Shown: piece by piece, positions 53,690-63,129 of the stretch
Numbering within the stretch: the first letter of the stretch is position 1
Layout of the letters: every line of letters starts with the position of its first letter
Assembly: GCF_000718025.1 (NCBI RefSeq)
Contig: NZ_JODS01000010.1
Coordinates: 1-64,000 of the forward strand
Direction of reading: 5' to 3'
Length of the DNA stretch: 64,000 nucleotides
Source: Kitasatospora purpeofusca
GTDB taxonomy: Bacteria > Actinomycetota > Actinomycetes > Streptomycetales > Streptomycetaceae
The notes under the pieces: generated by a model
The model's database searches: none
What the model saw: the letters and a program-made list of their open reading frames with translations, nothing else
What the model was told of the DNA's origin: nothing
Translations under genes and position numbers: made by a program

Positions 53690-55387
53690 TCAGCGGCGGA
53701 AGTAGGAGTCGAAGTTCTTCGAGAACTCCCGGCCGCCGAACTGGTCCCAGTTGATGGACCAGGTCATCAGACCGCGCAGGCCGGGCTGGGCGCCCGCCTT
53801 GGGGACGTAGCTCCCGCAGTTGGCGAGCTTGGTGAGGCAGTCCAGCGCCTTGTTGACCTCGGCCGGGGCGACGTAGCCGTTGCCCGCGTTGGTGGTGGCC
53901 GGCATGCCGATGGCCACCTTGGAGGCGGGGAGCGCCGGGAACACGTTGTTGGTGTTGCCCGCGACCGGGAAGCCCTTGAGCAGCATGTCGGTCATCGCGA
54001 CGTGGAAGTCGGCGCCGCCCATCGAGTGGTACTGGTTGTCCAGGCCCATGATGGAGCCGGAGTTGTAGTCCTGGACGTGCAGCAGGGTCAGGTCGTCGCG
54101 CAGGGCGTGGATGACCGGCAGGTAGGCGCCGGCCCGCGGGTCCTGGCCGCCCCAGGGGCCGGAACCGTAGTACTGGTAGCCGAGTTGGACGAAGAAGGTC
54201 TCCGGCGCCATGGTCAGCACGAAGTTCGGGCCGTACTTGGCCTTGAGCGTGCGGATCGCCGAGATCAGGTTGACGATGACCGGGCTGGTCGGGTTCTTGA
54301 AGTCGGTGTCGCCGGTCTGGAGCGACAGCGAGTGGCCCTCGAAGTCGATGTCCAGGCCGTCCAGGCCCCACTTGTCGATGATCGCCGAGACCGAGCTGAC
54401 GAAGGTGTCCCGGGCGGCGGTGGTGGTGAGCTGCACCTGGCCGTTCTGGCCGCCGATCGAGATCAGCACCTTCTTGCCCTTGGCGCGCTTGGCCGCGATG
54501 GCGGCCTTGAAGTCGGCGTCGGACTCGACGGTCGGGCACTCGGTGGCCGGGCAGCGGTTGAACCGGATGTCGCCCGAGGTGACGGAGGTCGGCTCGCCGA
54601 AGGAGAGGTTGATGAAGTCCCACGAGTCGGGGACGTCCGCCACCTTGGTGTAGCCGGCGCCGTTGGCGAAGCTCGCGTGCAGGTAGCCGACCAGGGCCTT
54701 GGAGCCGGGCGGCGGGGTGGTCGGGGTGCCGGTGGGCGTGACGGTCGGGGTCACCGTGGGGGTGACCGTCGGCGTCACGGTCGGCGTCACCGTGGGGGTG
54801 ACGGTCGGGGTGACCGTCGGGGTGGCGGTGGGCGTCGCGGTCGGGCTGGGGGCGCCGGGGCCGTCCAGCGAGACGTCGTCCGCGTAGTAGGTGCCCTGGC
54901 CGTACCAGCCGTGGGTGTAGACGGTGGCGCTGGTCTGGGTGGCGCCGGTGGTGAAGGCGACGCTGAGCTTCTGGTAGGCGCCGCCGGTGCCGGGCGTCCA
55001 GGTCGAGGTGCCGCCGTCGACACCGAGGTAGACGTACGAGCCCTTGACGTAGGCGCTGAGCGTGTAGGCGGTGTTCGGCGCGACGGTGACGGTCTGCGCA
55101 CAGCGGGCGGTGTCGCCCGCCGAGGCGGCCCCGGCGAGGGCGTAGGTCCCGCCGTGGGACTGGCCGGTGACGACGCTGCCGGTGCCGCCGGAGCAGCTCC
55201 AGGGGCCGAGGGCGCCGCTCTCGAAACCGCCGTTGACCAGGAACTCCCCGGCCGAGGCGCTGGGCGCGAGGCCCAGGGTGAGGCCGACCATGGTGGCGGC
55301 GGCGACGGCCGAGGCGGTGCCGGCGGCCAGCAGGGCGCGCGGCCGGCGGCGAGCGGGCGCGGGCAGGTTGACGGTTGATCTGCGCAT
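53690..55387 (-). CDS. Secreted GH18 chitinase with N-terminal carbohydrate-binding module
   Basis: A 565-aa secreted enzyme. A signal peptide (ARRRPRALLAAGTASAVAAA to SASA) is followed by a carbohydrate-binding module of the CenC/CBM type (about 45-178, EFLVNGGFESGALGPWSC to YYADDVSLDG). A (Thr-Pro-Thr-Val)n linker follows, then a GH18 catalytic barrel (about 233-565) with the catalytic DGLDIDFEG (Glu near 350), the LISIGGQNG strand and a C-terminal GLMTWSINWDQ. It hydrolyses chitin outside the cell. I chose ATG 55387 because GAGGAG precedes it. Two DasR-like operators lie upstream, so it is probably repressed by DasR until N-acetylglucosamine signals are present. Confidence 0.95.
   Translation of the reverse strand: MRRSTVNLPAPARRRPRALLAAGTASAVAAATMVGLTLGLAPSASAGEFLVNGGFESGALGPWSCSGGTGSVVTGQSHGGTYALAGAASAGDTARCAQTVTVAPNTAYTLSAYVKGSYVYLGVDGGTSTWTPGTGGAYQKLSVAFTTGATQTSATVYTHGWYGQGTYYADDVSLDGPGAPSPTATPTATPTVTPTVTPTVTPTVTPTVTPTVTPTVTPTGTPTTPPPGSKALVGYLHASFANGAGYTKVADVPDSWDFINLSFGEPTSVTSGDIRFNRCPATECPTVESDADFKAAIAAKRAKGKKVLISIGGQNGQVQLTTTAARDTFVSSVSAIIDKWGLDGLDIDFEGHSLSLQTGDTDFKNPTSPVIVNLISAIRTLKAKYGPNFVLTMAPETFFVQLGYQYYGSGPWGGQDPRAGAYLPVIHALRDDLTLLHVQDYNSGSIMGLDNQYHSMGGADFHVAMTDMLLKGFPVAGNTNNVFPALPASKVAIGMPATTNAGNGYVAPAEVNKALDCLTKLANCGSYVPKAGAQPGLRGLMTWSINWDQFGGREFSKNFDSYFRR
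54733..54843 (-). repeat. 12-bp tandem repeats encoding the (TPTV)n linker
   Basis: About nine 12-bp units (plus strand GTCACGGTCGGC and GTGACCGTCGGG variants) encode TPTV and TPTA tetrapeptides between the binding module and the chitinase domain. Unit number is likely to vary. Confidence 0.8.
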
Positions 55388-55481
55388 GTGGGGGACTCCT
55401 CGCGGAGGCGCGGGTGTGGGGGTGTACGGGCATGCCCGGTCGCGCACCGGTGGTGGGGGAACGGTGCGGCCGGGCAGGAGA

Positions 55482-55497
55482 GTTGGACTAGACCACT
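55482..55497 (-). promoter_or_regulatory. DasR-type operator (dre) upstream of the chitinase
   Basis: On the minus strand AGTGGTCTAGTCCAAC matches the DasR consensus AGTGGTCTAGACCACT at 13 of 16 positions. It lies 95-110 bp upstream of the chitinase start. Confidence 0.65.
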
Positions 55498-55522
55498 GAA
55501 GTGGATCCGGCCGTACGGTGTC

Positions 55523-55538
55523 AATGGTCCAGACCGGT
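55523..55538. promoter_or_regulatory. Second DasR-type / chitinase direct-repeat element
   Basis: AATGGTCCAGACCGGT contains TGGTCCAGACC, the core of the direct repeat known from streptomycete chitinase promoters, and fits the dre consensus at about 13 of 16. It is 41 bp from the first site. The surrounding 302-bp divergent spacer (55388-55689) holds no gene. Confidence 0.6.
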
Positions 55539-55689
55539 TCCGGACCCCGGGAGCGGCAGGTCGGGGCCGGTCCCGGGAGCCGGGAACGGCAGGCCGGGGC
55601 GGGTACCGGGGGGACTCCGGGCGGGTTCCGGCGATGTGGAACACCGGGTTCCGGTTGCCGGGCCCGAGCCCCGGCCGAAGCATGGAAGG

Positions 55690-58600
55690 GTGACGTCGTC
55701 CGGCTACCTCCGCCACCCCCACCTGCGCGGGGGCCTGCTGGCGTTCACCGCCGAGGACGACGTCTGGATCGCCCCGCTCGACCCCGACGCCGCCGGCACC
55801 GGCCGGGCCTGGCGGATCAGCTGCGACCGCACCCGGGTCAGCCACCCCAGGCTCTCCCCCGACGGCCGCACCCTCGCCTGGACCGGCTGGCTGAGCCTCG
55901 CCCCCGAGGTGTGGACCGCCCCCGTCGACGGCGGCGAGGCCCACCGGCTCAGCCACTGGGGCAGCCAGGACACCCGGCTGCGCGGCTGGCTGCCCGACGG
56001 CGAACTGCTCGCCGTCACCTCCTACCACGAGCCCTTCGGCCACTACACCTGGGCGCACGCCCTGCCCGCCGACGGCAGCCCCGCCCGCCGGATGCCCTGG
56101 GGACCGGTCGGCGACGCCCAGGTCGGCCCCGCCCACACCGTGCTGCTCACCGGCGCCGCCCCGCACGAACCCGCCGCCTGGAAGCGCTACCGCGGCGGCG
56201 CCACCGGCCGGCTCTGGGTCGACGGCGAACGCATCCTCGCCGACCTCCCCGGGCACCTAGCCTCCCCGATGCCCGTCACCGCCGCCGACGGCGACCGGAT
56301 CGCCTTCCTCTCCGACCACGAGGGCATCGGCAACCTCTACTCCTGCCGCCCCGACGGCACCGGACTGCGCCGCCACACCGACCACGCCTCCTACTACGCC
56401 CGCGAGGCCGCCACCGACGGCACCCGGATCGTCTACCAGCACGCCGGTGACCTCTGGCTGCTGGACGGCCTCGACGCCCCCGCCCCGCGCCGGCTGCACG
56501 TCCCGCTCGGCGGCGCCCGGGCCGGCCGCCGCCCGTACCGGGTCACCGCCGCCTCCCACGTCAAGGACCTCGCCTGCGACCGCACCGGCCGGGCCGGGGT
56601 GATCACCGTCCGCGGCAGCCAGTACTGGCTCACCCACCGCGAGGGCCCGGCCCGGGCGCTCGCCGACACCCCCGGCGTCCGCACCCGGCTGCCGGTCGTG
56701 CTCGCCGGCACCGGCGAGGCCGCCTGGATCACCGACGGCGAGGGCGAGGACGCCGTCGAGATCGTGCCGCTGCCCGGCCACGAACAGGCCCCCTCGCAGC
56801 ACGGCCACCGGGTGCTCGCCGCCGGGCGGCTCGGCCGCGTCCTGGAACTCACCGCCGCCCCCGACGGAGCCCTCCTCGCCGCCACCTCCTCCGACGGGCG
56901 GCTGCTGCTGATCACCGCCGCCGACGGCACCGTCCGGGAACTCGCCGCCTCCGGCCACGGACCGGTCACCAGCGCCCGCTTCTCCCCCGACTCGCGGTGG
57001 ATCGCCTGGTCCCAGCCCGCCGCCGGCCGCTCACTGCGCCGGATCCGGCTCACCCGCACCGACGCCCCCGCGCCGGTCGTCGACGTCACCGACGGCCGGT
57101 TCGAGGACGAGCAGCCCACCTTCACCCGGGACGGCCGCTACCTGGCCTTCCTCTCCTGGCGCGGCTTCGACCCCGTGCACGACGTGCACACCGGCGACCT
57201 CTCCTTCCCGCTCGGCTGCCGCCCCTACCTCGTCCCGCTCGCCGCCGGCACCCCGTCCCCGTTCGCCGCCCCCGACGAGGACCCCGCCCCGAACGGCGAC
57301 GGCGGCGGCGACGGCACCGTCCACGTCGACCCCGAGGGCATCGGCGGGCGGCTGATCCAGTTCCCCGTCCTGGCCGGCAAGTACTCGGCCACCGACGCCG
57401 TCCGGGGCGGCCTGGTCTGGCTGCGCTGGCCGATCTCCGGCACCCTCGGCCAGACCTTCACCAACCCCGACGACACCTCCGGCCGCCCCTCCCTGGAGTA
57501 CTACGACCTGGCCCGCGGCAGCCGCTCCACCCTCGCCGACCGGCTCGACGGCTTCGCGGTCTCCGGCGACGGCGGCTCGGTCGCCGTCTACTCGGCCGGC
57601 ACCCTGCGGATCCTCCCGGTCACCGCGCCCTCCGCCGCCACCACCGTCGACCTGCGGCGGATCACCCACACCGTGCACCCGGCCGCCGAGTGGCGGCAGT
57701 CCTACGCGGAGGCCGCGCGGATCGTCCGGGACCAGTTCTGGGACGAGGGGATGTGCGGACTGGACTGGCCCGCCCTGGTCGCCCAGTACGAACCGCTGCT
57801 GGAACGGATCGCCGGCCCCGACGACTTCGCCGACCTGCTGCGCGAACTCCTCGGCGAGCTCGGCACCTCGCACGCCTACGTCACCCCCTCCCGGCGCGGC
57901 GAGGGCCCCTCCCTCGCCCAGCAGCCGGTCGGCCTGCTCGGCGCCAACGCCCACCGCTCCCCGGACGGGCACTGGCTGGTCGACCGCATCCTGCCCGGCG
58001 AGTCCTCCGACCCGCGCGCCCGCGCCCCGCTCGCCACCCACGGCGTGCACGACGGCGACGAACTGCTCGCCGTCGCCGGGCGCCCCGTCGACCCCGTCCG
58101 CGGACCGCTGCCGCTGCTCGCCGGCACCGGCGGGACCAGCGTCGAACTCACCCTGCGCCGGGGCGGCCCCGAGGGCACCGCGCGCCGGATCACGGTCACC
58201 CCGCTCACCGACGAGCGGCCCATCCGCTACCAGGACTGGGTGGTCAAACGGCGCGCGCTGGTAAGGGAGTTCAGCGACGGCCGGTGCGGCTACCTGCACA
58301 TCCCGGACCTCGGCGGCTCCGGCTGGGCGCAGTTCAACCGGGACGTGCGGCGGGAGATGGACAAGCCCGCGCTCGTCCTGGACGTGCGCGGCAACGCCGG
58401 CGGCAACGTCTCCGAACTCGTCCTGGAGAAACTCACCCGCCGCGTCCTGGCCTGGGACTTCAGCCGCGGCCGGGAACCCGTCCGGTGGCCGCGCGACGCA
58501 CCGCGCGGGCCGGTGGTGGCACTCGCCGACGAGGCCACCAGCTCGGACGGGGACGTCGTCATCGCCGCGATCCGGCTGCTCGGGCTCGGCCCGGTGGTCG

Positions 58601-58917
58601 GCAACCGCACCTGGGGCGGAGTGGTCGGCATGACCGGGCGGCACCTGCTCGGCGACGGGACGCAGATCTCGGTGCCGAAGAACGCCTCCTGGTTCACCGG
58701 CGGGCTCGGCTGGTCGATCGAGAACCGGGGCGTCGAACCGGACGTGCACGTGATCCGCGCACCCAGGGACTGGGCCGCCGGGCGCTACCCGGAACTCGTC
58801 ACGGCGGTGCGGCTGGCACTGGAACTGCTGGAGGACGCGCCCGCCGCGGTGCCGCCGCCCGCGGACACGCCGCGCCCGGACCTGCGGCGGCCGCCGCTAC
58901 CGCCCCGGGAGCGGTGA
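55690..58917 (+). CDS. Tricorn-like protease (S41 family)
   Basis: A 1075-aa protein, nearly the length of archaeal tricorn (about 1070). The N-terminal two thirds are beta-propeller repeats (SGYLRHPHLRGGLLAFTAED, ISCDRTRVSHPRLSPDGRTL and similar SPDG blades). Then come the C1 helical bundle (YAEAARIVRDQFWDEGMCGLDW), a PDZ-like domain (HDGDELLAVAGRPVDP) and the C2 catalytic domain. GTSHAYV carries the Ser-His pair (about 727-728) and SSDGD the nucleophile Ser (about 952); NRGVEPD provides the acidic specificity residue. It degrades oligopeptides in the cytosol. There is no signal peptide. Start GTG 55690 is based on where the conserved sequence begins; the GGAAGG is too close to act well, so the start is uncertain. 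Confidence 0.92.
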   Translation: MTSSGYLRHPHLRGGLLAFTAEDDVWIAPLDPDAAGTGRAWRISCDRTRVSHPRLSPDGRTLAWTGWLSLAPEVWTAPVDGGEAHRLSHWGSQDTRLRGWLPDGELLAVTSYHEPFGHYTWAHALPADGSPARRMPWGPVGDAQVGPAHTVLLTGAAPHEPAAWKRYRGGATGRLWVDGERILADLPGHLASPMPVTAADGDRIAFLSDHEGIGNLYSCRPDGTGLRRHTDHASYYAREAATDGTRIVYQHAGDLWLLDGLDAPAPRRLHVPLGGARAGRRPYRVTAASHVKDLACDRTGRAGVITVRGSQYWLTHREGPARALADTPGVRTRLPVVLAGTGEAAWITDGEGEDAVEIVPLPGHEQAPSQHGHRVLAAGRLGRVLELTAAPDGALLAATSSDGRLLLITAADGTVRELAASGHGPVTSARFSPDSRWIAWSQPAAGRSLRRIRLTRTDAPAPVVDVTDGRFEDEQPTFTRDGRYLAFLSWRGFDPVHDVHTGDLSFPLGCRPYLVPLAAGTPSPFAAPDEDPAPNGDGGGDGTVHVDPEGIGGRLIQFPVLAGKYSATDAVRGGLVWLRWPISGTLGQTFTNPDDTSGRPSLEYYDLARGSRSTLADRLDGFAVSGDGGSVAVYSAGTLRILPVTAPSAATTVDLRRITHTVHPAAEWRQSYAEAARIVRDQFWDEGMCGLDWPALVAQYEPLLERIAGPDDFADLLRELLGELGTSHAYVTPSRRGEGPSLAQQPVGLLGANAHRSPDGHWLVDRILPGESSDPRARAPLATHGVHDGDELLAVAGRPVDPVRGPLPLLAGTGGTSVELTLRRGGPEGTARRITVTPLTDERPIRYQDWVVKRRALVREFSDGRCGYLHIPDLGGSGWAQFNRDVRREMDKPALVLDVRGNAGGNVSELVLEKLTRRVLAWDFSRGREPVRWPRDAPRGPVVALADEATSSDGDVVIAAIRLLGLGPVVGNRTWGGVVGMTGRHLLGDGTQISVPKNASWFTGGLGWSIENRGVEPDVHVIRAPRDWAAGRYPELVTAVRLALELLEDAPAAVPPPADTPRPDLRRPPLPPRER

Positions 58918-58953
58918 GCGGCGGCTGTCGCGATCCGGCCGCGGATCCGGACG

Positions 58954-59220
58954 TCAGCCCCAGGGGTCGCCCTCGGCGGTCATGTCCTGGCGGGCCCGCT
59001 CCTCCGCCTCCCGCTCGCCGATCGCGGCCGACTCCCGGGCCTCGCGCGCCTTCTCCGCCTCACTGCCGAAGGCGTCGGCGGCCTCGTCGTGCGCGAGCGC
59101 GGCACGCTGGGCGGCGTCGTTCATCGCGGTGGTGTCCTGCTCGGGGCCCCCGCCGAGCGAGGACCTGGCCTCCTCGGCGGAGTGCTGCGCCTTGTGGCGG
59201 AACCTGTCGAAGATGCCCAT
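58954..59220 (-). CDS. Small charged helical protein
   Basis: An 88-aa protein beginning MGIFDRFRHKAQHSAEEARSS and continuing as Ala/Glu/Arg-rich helix (ALAHDEAADAFGSEAEKAREARESAA), ending AEGDPWG. A very strong GGAGGAGG site lies 5 nt before ATG 59220. The MGIFDRFR start resembles small antitoxin-like or stress proteins of actinobacteria, but I cannot name a family. It is convergent with the tricorn gene. Confidence 0.72.
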   Translation of the reverse strand: MGIFDRFRHKAQHSAEEARSSLGGGPEQDTTAMNDAAQRAALAHDEAADAFGSEAEKAREARESAAIGEREAEERARQDMTAEGDPWG

Positions 59221-59399
59221 GACTCCTCCTCCGGGCGAATTCCGGTTTGCCCCCACTCTCACACCGCAGTGCCGGGGCCGCACCCGCTGGCATTGAGCCC
59301 TTGGTCCCTGGTGGTGGGCACCGAAAGGCCGTAGCCGGGGCAAGCGGGCGGGGGAAGGCTGGGAACCGTCAGCCGGTCCGTCCACCCCAGGAGCCCGCC

Positions 59400-60197
59400 G
59401 TGACCGTCGCCGCCCGCCCCCGTGTCCCCCGTCCGAGCGAGGACCCGCACGGCGGGCCGCGCCGACTGGTCGGCTCACTGGCCGCACTCGGCGGACGGCT
59501 GCCCGGCGCCCACGACCTGCTGCTGATGCAGTGCACCAGCTCCCTGCGGCCCCTCGACGGCGGCGAACTTCCCGCCTGGGCCCGACAGGTACTGCGCGCG
59601 CATCCCTGGGTGACGGTCGCGCGGGCCCCCTCGGTGGCGGGGTCACCCGTCGACACCCCGCATCCCGTGCGCTGCACCCGGGACGTGTCGGCCGCCGCCG
59701 AGACCTGGATCCCGGTCACGGTGCGCGGTCCCGAACGCGGGCAGAGGTTGGACGCACTGGCACCTCGGGCGGCGGTGGCCCGCACGCTGCGCCCCGAGCA
59801 GTTGCCGGACCGGATCGGCCTGCTTCCGCCCGGGCGGACCGCCGCGATCCCGGCCCTGGCGGTGCTGCCCGCCGCCGGGCAGCTGATCGCGGACCACCGG
59901 CTGGCCTGGGGCCCGATCGGCGCGATCGGCTACGAGCTCGCCACCGGCGAACCGGTGGCAGGACCGCTCAGCCCGCTGCGGGTGGTGCTGCGCGCCCCGC
60001 AACCGGTCAGCCGCCGCGACGCGCTGCAGCTGCGGCGGGCGCTGAGCAGGCTGCGGGTACCGATCCAGGCCGAGCTGGAGACGCGTCATGGAGCGGTCCA
60101 GCTGGCCGAGTACGCGGCCTCGCCGCTCGCGCTCACCCTGTTGACGCCGGACGGACCCCGGGAGGTCCACGACCCCTGGTTCCCCCGGGAGTTGTGA
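59400..60197 (+). CDS. MdcG-like (phosphoribosyl-dephospho-CoA transferase) protein lacking the catalytic Asp pair
   Basis: A 265-aa product that follows MdcG from end to end: GAHDLLLMQ and ELPAWARQVLRAHPWVTVARAP at the start, VRGPERGQR, LAWGPIGAIGYELATGEP, VVLRAPQPVSRRDAL, QAELETRHGAVQLAEYA and GPREVHDPWFP at the end. MdcG attaches the phosphoribosyl-dephospho-CoA prosthetic group to malonate decarboxylase ACP. Its catalytic SDLDLLLRAP aspartates are here replaced: residues 191-200 read SPLRVVLRAP. No malonate decarboxylase genes are in the window. So it is probably inactive as a nucleotidyltransferase, or repurposed. GTG 59400 has GGAG 7 nt upstream. Confidence 0.72.
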   Translation: MTVAARPRVPRPSEDPHGGPRRLVGSLAALGGRLPGAHDLLLMQCTSSLRPLDGGELPAWARQVLRAHPWVTVARAPSVAGSPVDTPHPVRCTRDVSAAAETWIPVTVRGPERGQRLDALAPRAAVARTLRPEQLPDRIGLLPPGRTAAIPALAVLPAAGQLIADHRLAWGPIGAIGYELATGEPVAGPLSPLRVVLRAPQPVSRRDALQLRRALSRLRVPIQAELETRHGAVQLAEYAASPLALTLLTPDGPREVHDPWFPREL

Positions 60198-60275
60198 ATC
60201 CTCGGGCTCGGCGACCGAGGACGACCAAGGGTTCTCGAAGGGCTGTTGAGCGCGCCGCCTCGCCGACGACCTCAA

Positions 60276-60316
60276 GAGCGGGTGATCACCCGGTTGCCCC
60301 ACACTTTCTCAGGCGG
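60276..60316. repeat. 41-bp direct repeat, left copy
   Basis: Identical to 63130-63170 at 37 of 41 positions (shared core CACCCGGTTGCCC and ACACTTTCTCAG). It lies 162 bp before the start of the beta-helix protein gene, in a 281-bp spacer. The left copy contains the palindrome CGGGTGATCACCCG. Confidence 0.85.
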
Positions 60317-60478
60317 CCGCCCGGGTCAACCGCACCCCGCGGCCGGGAACGTCCGACCCCACCCCCATAATTCTCACCAATGCTCCGCAGACACTCCATC
60401 GGGTCGGACACGGCCCGACCGGGTCGGGAACGGCCCCGAGTGTCGCGGCTTTGACGACTCTTGGGGGAGAAGTACACC

Positions 60479-62971
60479 GTGCGCATCCGTCACACGGCCG
60501 GCCTGGGCGCCGCCGTGGTCTCCGCCGTGGTGAGCCTGCCGCTGCCCGCGACGGCGGCCGAACCGGCCGCCGTCCTGTACGTCCAGGGCTCCGACGGCGC
60601 CTGCACGAACAGCGGTCCGGGCACCCGGGCCCAGCCGTTCTGCACCATCCAGGCCGCCGCCGACCAGGCGCTGCCGGGCCAGACCGTGGAGGTCGCCCCG
60701 GGCACCTACGCCGAGGACCTGGTCATCAAGCGCTCCGGCGAGCCCGGCAAGCCGATCACCTTCCGCGGGGGCGGCAGTCTCCTCGAGCGGAAGTCCTTCC
60801 CGGTCATCAGCAGTGCGCAGAAGCAGCCGGTGAAGATGTCCGGTCGGCACGACATCGTGTTCTCCGGCTTCAACCTGACCCACTTCGAACTCGACGCCGT
60901 CAGCCGGGTCGAGCTCTCCGGCAACTGGATCCAGCAGCCGAACGGCGACATCCGCCGGCCCGCCGTGAGCATCACCGGTGCCAGCGACGGCGTCCGGGTC
61001 GAGCGCTCGCTCGTCAGCCTGCCCCACGGCGGCGTGAAGGTCGGTCCGGGCGCCACCGGGACGGTGATCGCCGGCAACGACTTCAGCTCCACCTTCGGGT
61101 CGGCCGTGTCGGTGACCGACGCGCCGAACACGGTCATCACCCACAACACCGTGCGCTACCAGTGGAACGTGTCGACCGCGATCGACCTGGCCGGCGCGTC
61201 CCACCACGCGACGATCACCAACAACGTCGCCGACGGGTCCGTCGTCCAGGTGTCGGCCGGCTCGACCGAGGCCACCGTCCTCGACCACAACACCGTCGTG
61301 TCGCCCTCTCCCGGTAACATCCCGGTCTACAAGTGGGGCGGCGCCGACTACCTGGAGGCCCCGCAGCTGAAGGCCGCGACCGGCCAGGGCGCCCACGACC
61401 TGAACCCGTACTCGATGAGCTTCGACTTCGACCAGTTCCCGTTCTCGGTGCCGACGGCCGTACTCGACACCTGGCAGCCCGGCATCGTGGTCGACTCCGC
61501 CGGTCCCGACGTGCCCGGCACCCCGGCCGTCGACCTGTTCGGCCACCGCCCGATCGACCACCCCGACGCCCCCGACGCCGGCCCGAGCGGCGCGTTCCGC
61601 GACCGCGGCGCCTACGAGGTCGTCGGCTCCTTCAAGGCCGACCTCAAGGTGACCCCGGAGAGCGGCTCCGACCCGCTGGCCGTCCGGATCGACGCCAACC
61701 CCGTCATGCCGACACGGATCGCCAACTACTCCTACGACTTCGGCGACGGCACCACGGTCTCCGGACCCGACCGCCCCGTCGAGCGCCACGTGTACGCCAA
61801 GCCCGGCAACTACACGGTGAAGCTCACGGCCACCGACGAGCTCGGTGCCACCCTGACGGGCCAGCGGTGGTTCAGCGTCGACTACACCCCGGCCGGCTAC
61901 ACCGCGATCGCGCCGACCCGTGTGCTGGACACCCGTGAGGCCGGCAGCCGCTACCCGCGGCTCGGCGCCGGCGAGACCATCGCCCTGGACGTCCGCAAGC
62001 CCGGCTCCGCCACCCTGGTGCCCGCGGGTGCCACCGCCGTCGTGCTCAACCTGACCGCGACCGAGGGCACCGCCGACAGCCACCTGGACGTCTACCCGTC
62101 CGCCGCCGCCCGGCCGACCACCTCGAACGTGAACTTCGGCCCCGGCCAGGACGTCGCCAACCTGGTGACCGTCCCGATCGGCCCGGACGGCAAGGTCGTG
62201 GTGCGCAACAACTCGGGCACCGTGCACGCCGTCGCCGACGTCCTCGGCTACTTCACGGCCGCCGCCCCCGACCGCTTCACCTCCCTCGCCCCGGCCCGGC
62301 TGCTCGACACCCGCTCCGACGCCACCCCGCTGACCGGCGGCACCCCCCGACGCCTCCAGGTCGCCGGCACCGGCGGCGTCCCGGCGGGCGCCACCTCCGC
62401 GGTGCTCAACGTCACCGCCACCGAGTCCGCCTCGGCCGGCTTCGTCGCCGTCTACCCCGGCGGCGCGGCCCGCCCCGCGGCCGGCTCCAACCTCAACACC
62501 GCCCCCGGCCGGAACATCGCCAACCAGGTCGTCGTCCCGCTCGGCGCCGACGGCAGCATCGAACTGTTCACCAACGCCGCGAGCTCCCACCTCGTGGTGG
62601 ACGTCTCCGGCTACTACAGCCCGGACGGCAAGGGCCTGTTCACCCCGGTCACCCCGACCCGCCTGCTGGACTCGCGGGGCAACGTCACCTTCGCGCCGTT
62701 CACCAGCCAGCGGGTCTGGCGCGTGCCCACCGGCGCGAGCGCCGCGGTGGTCAACCTGACCGCGACCGGGACCCTCGGTGCCACCCACCTCACCGCGTGG
62801 GCCACCGGGACGGCCAAGCCCGACACCAGCAACCTCAACGCCACCCCCGGGATGGACGTCTCCAACCACACCACCATCCCGGTCAGCCCCCAGGGCACGT
62901 TCGAGATCGCCAACCACGGCGGCACCACCGACGTGATCGCCGACCTCTTCGGCTACTACCGCAACCAGTAG
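60479..62971 (+). CDS. Secreted beta-helix / PKD / triple-repeat protein
   Basis: An 830-aa exported protein. The signal peptide ends near TAAEP (about residue 27). Residues 30-300 look like a right-handed parallel beta-helix (GTYAEDLVIKRSGEPGKPITF, VIAGNDFSSTFGSAVSVTDAP, NTVRYQWNVST). Residues 384-466 form a PKD domain with YSYDFGDGTTVSG. Three repeats of about 115 residues then follow (about 473, 599, 720), each beginning with an APTRVLDTR-like strand and ending DVLGYF-like. Beta-helix modules usually bind or cleave polysaccharides; no lyase residues can be assigned. I chose GTG 60479 because GGGGGAGA lies 8 nt upstream. A strong terminator follows. Confidence 0.88.
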   Translation: MRIRHTAGLGAAVVSAVVSLPLPATAAEPAAVLYVQGSDGACTNSGPGTRAQPFCTIQAAADQALPGQTVEVAPGTYAEDLVIKRSGEPGKPITFRGGGSLLERKSFPVISSAQKQPVKMSGRHDIVFSGFNLTHFELDAVSRVELSGNWIQQPNGDIRRPAVSITGASDGVRVERSLVSLPHGGVKVGPGATGTVIAGNDFSSTFGSAVSVTDAPNTVITHNTVRYQWNVSTAIDLAGASHHATITNNVADGSVVQVSAGSTEATVLDHNTVVSPSPGNIPVYKWGGADYLEAPQLKAATGQGAHDLNPYSMSFDFDQFPFSVPTAVLDTWQPGIVVDSAGPDVPGTPAVDLFGHRPIDHPDAPDAGPSGAFRDRGAYEVVGSFKADLKVTPESGSDPLAVRIDANPVMPTRIANYSYDFGDGTTVSGPDRPVERHVYAKPGNYTVKLTATDELGATLTGQRWFSVDYTPAGYTAIAPTRVLDTREAGSRYPRLGAGETIALDVRKPGSATLVPAGATAVVLNLTATEGTADSHLDVYPSAAARPTTSNVNFGPGQDVANLVTVPIGPDGKVVVRNNSGTVHAVADVLGYFTAAAPDRFTSLAPARLLDTRSDATPLTGGTPRRLQVAGTGGVPAGATSAVLNVTATESASAGFVAVYPGGAARPAAGSNLNTAPGRNIANQVVVPLGADGSIELFTNAASSHLVVDVSGYYSPDGKGLFTPVTPTRLLDSRGNVTFAPFTSQRVWRVPTGASAAVVNLTATGTLGATHLTAWATGTAKPDTSNLNATPGMDVSNHTTIPVSPQGTFEIANHGGTTDVIADLFGYYRNQ

Positions 62972-62996
62972 CAGCGGCCCGGAGAACCGAAGAACG

Positions 62997-63038
62997 CCTG
63001 AGGCCCGGCTCCCTCCCACGGGGGAGCCGGGCCTCAGG
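62997..63038. terminator. Bidirectional terminator between beta-helix and phospholipase genes
   Basis: CCTGAGGCCCGGCTCCC and GGGAGCCGGGCCTCAGG form a perfect 17-bp stem with an 8-nt loop. It could serve both convergent genes. Confidence 0.85.
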
Positions 63039-63129
63039 ACGGCGTCACAGGTTCCTGGGCCGACGCGACCGCCGGCCGGTCCGTCCGTCACCGTCCCAGA
63101 AACTGTTGTGCAACTGATCGACTGCGCCG

